Assembly (NCBI GenBank): GCA_964568815.1
Contig: CAZMRY010000022.1
Location: 1 to 21,792 of the forward strand
Length of the DNA: 21,792 nucleotides
Direction: 5' to 3'
Source of the DNA: RGIG8700 sp964568815
Lineage (GTDB): Bacteria > Bacillota > Clostridia > RGIG6154
This document shows, in pieces, positions 21,776 to 21,792 of this stretch. Positions within the stretch are counted from its first letter, which is position 1. Every line of letters starts with the position of its first letter. The position numbers and the translations under genes were made by a program. The notes beneath the pieces are model-generated. The model searched no databases. It saw only the letters and a program-made list of their open reading frames with translations, and was not told the DNA's origin.

Positions 21776-21792
21776 GTGTCCACAAGGGACAC
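21776..21792. other. Perfect hairpin at the right edge (possible terminator of the next gene)
   Basis: GTGTCC, ACAAG, GGACAC forms a 6-bp stem with a 5-base loop exactly at the window edge. On the minus strand it is followed by TTTCTTTC, a weak T-rich tract. It may end a gene located beyond the edge. Confidence 0.4.

Noticed and set aside
1..21792. CRISPR arrays, tRNA or rRNA genes, transposases
   Set aside because: I looked for regularly spaced repeats, tRNA arms and transposase motifs and found none.

Overview
The window is AT-rich DNA from a spore-forming member of the Clostridia. This follows from Spo0A, SpoIVB and SpoIVA, strong AGGAGG-type ribosome binding sites, consensus sigma-A promoters, and a housekeeping block (queH-yebC-trmL-rapZ-whiA-dnaE, then secG and rnr) of Firmicutes type. 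Genus cannot be fixed from the sequence alone. Nearly every gene is on the minus strand. The one exception is an AraC-type regulator at 6290-7153. The left edge cuts a peptide gene and the right edge lies upstream of a surface-protein gene.

Reading the minus strand from right to left: a secreted protein with a cohesin-like fold and SLH repeats (20452-21684); spoIVA (18808-20283); the housekeeping run queH, yebC, trmL, rapZ, whiA, dnaE (11650-18758), tightly packed or overlapping; secG with its own promoter; rnr; a gene-poor stretch of about 370 bp that looks like a structured RNA of the kind found upstream of raiA/hpf; hpf; spoIVB. Next comes a self-contained module of an AraC regulator divergent from a three-gene operon (histidine phosphatase, EamA transporter, sugar-phosphate isomerase-like TIM barrel). 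Then come spo0A and an agr-type quorum-sensing cassette in the order response regulator, kinase, agrB, agrD.

The most notable observation is in Spo0A. Its DNA-binding half is intact, but the phosphoacceptor Asp56 is Glu (GAG) and the neighbouring acidic-pocket Asp11 is Asn. The master sporulation regulator of this locus therefore cannot be phosphorylated in the usual way and may be a natural phosphomimetic. The gene is followed, terminator against promoter, by a complete AgrA/AgrC/AgrB/AgrD-type system whose own response regulator has an intact phosphorylation site. The spoIVB-spo0A adjacency usual in Bacillus and Clostridia is broken by the AraC/sugar module. A consensus 0A box lies upstream of spo0A, and another lies between the candidate RNA and hpf.

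The control layout is compact. Several terminators extend into the 3' ends of genes, one terminator touches the next promoter, and the likely queH promoter lies inside the spoIVA terminator.
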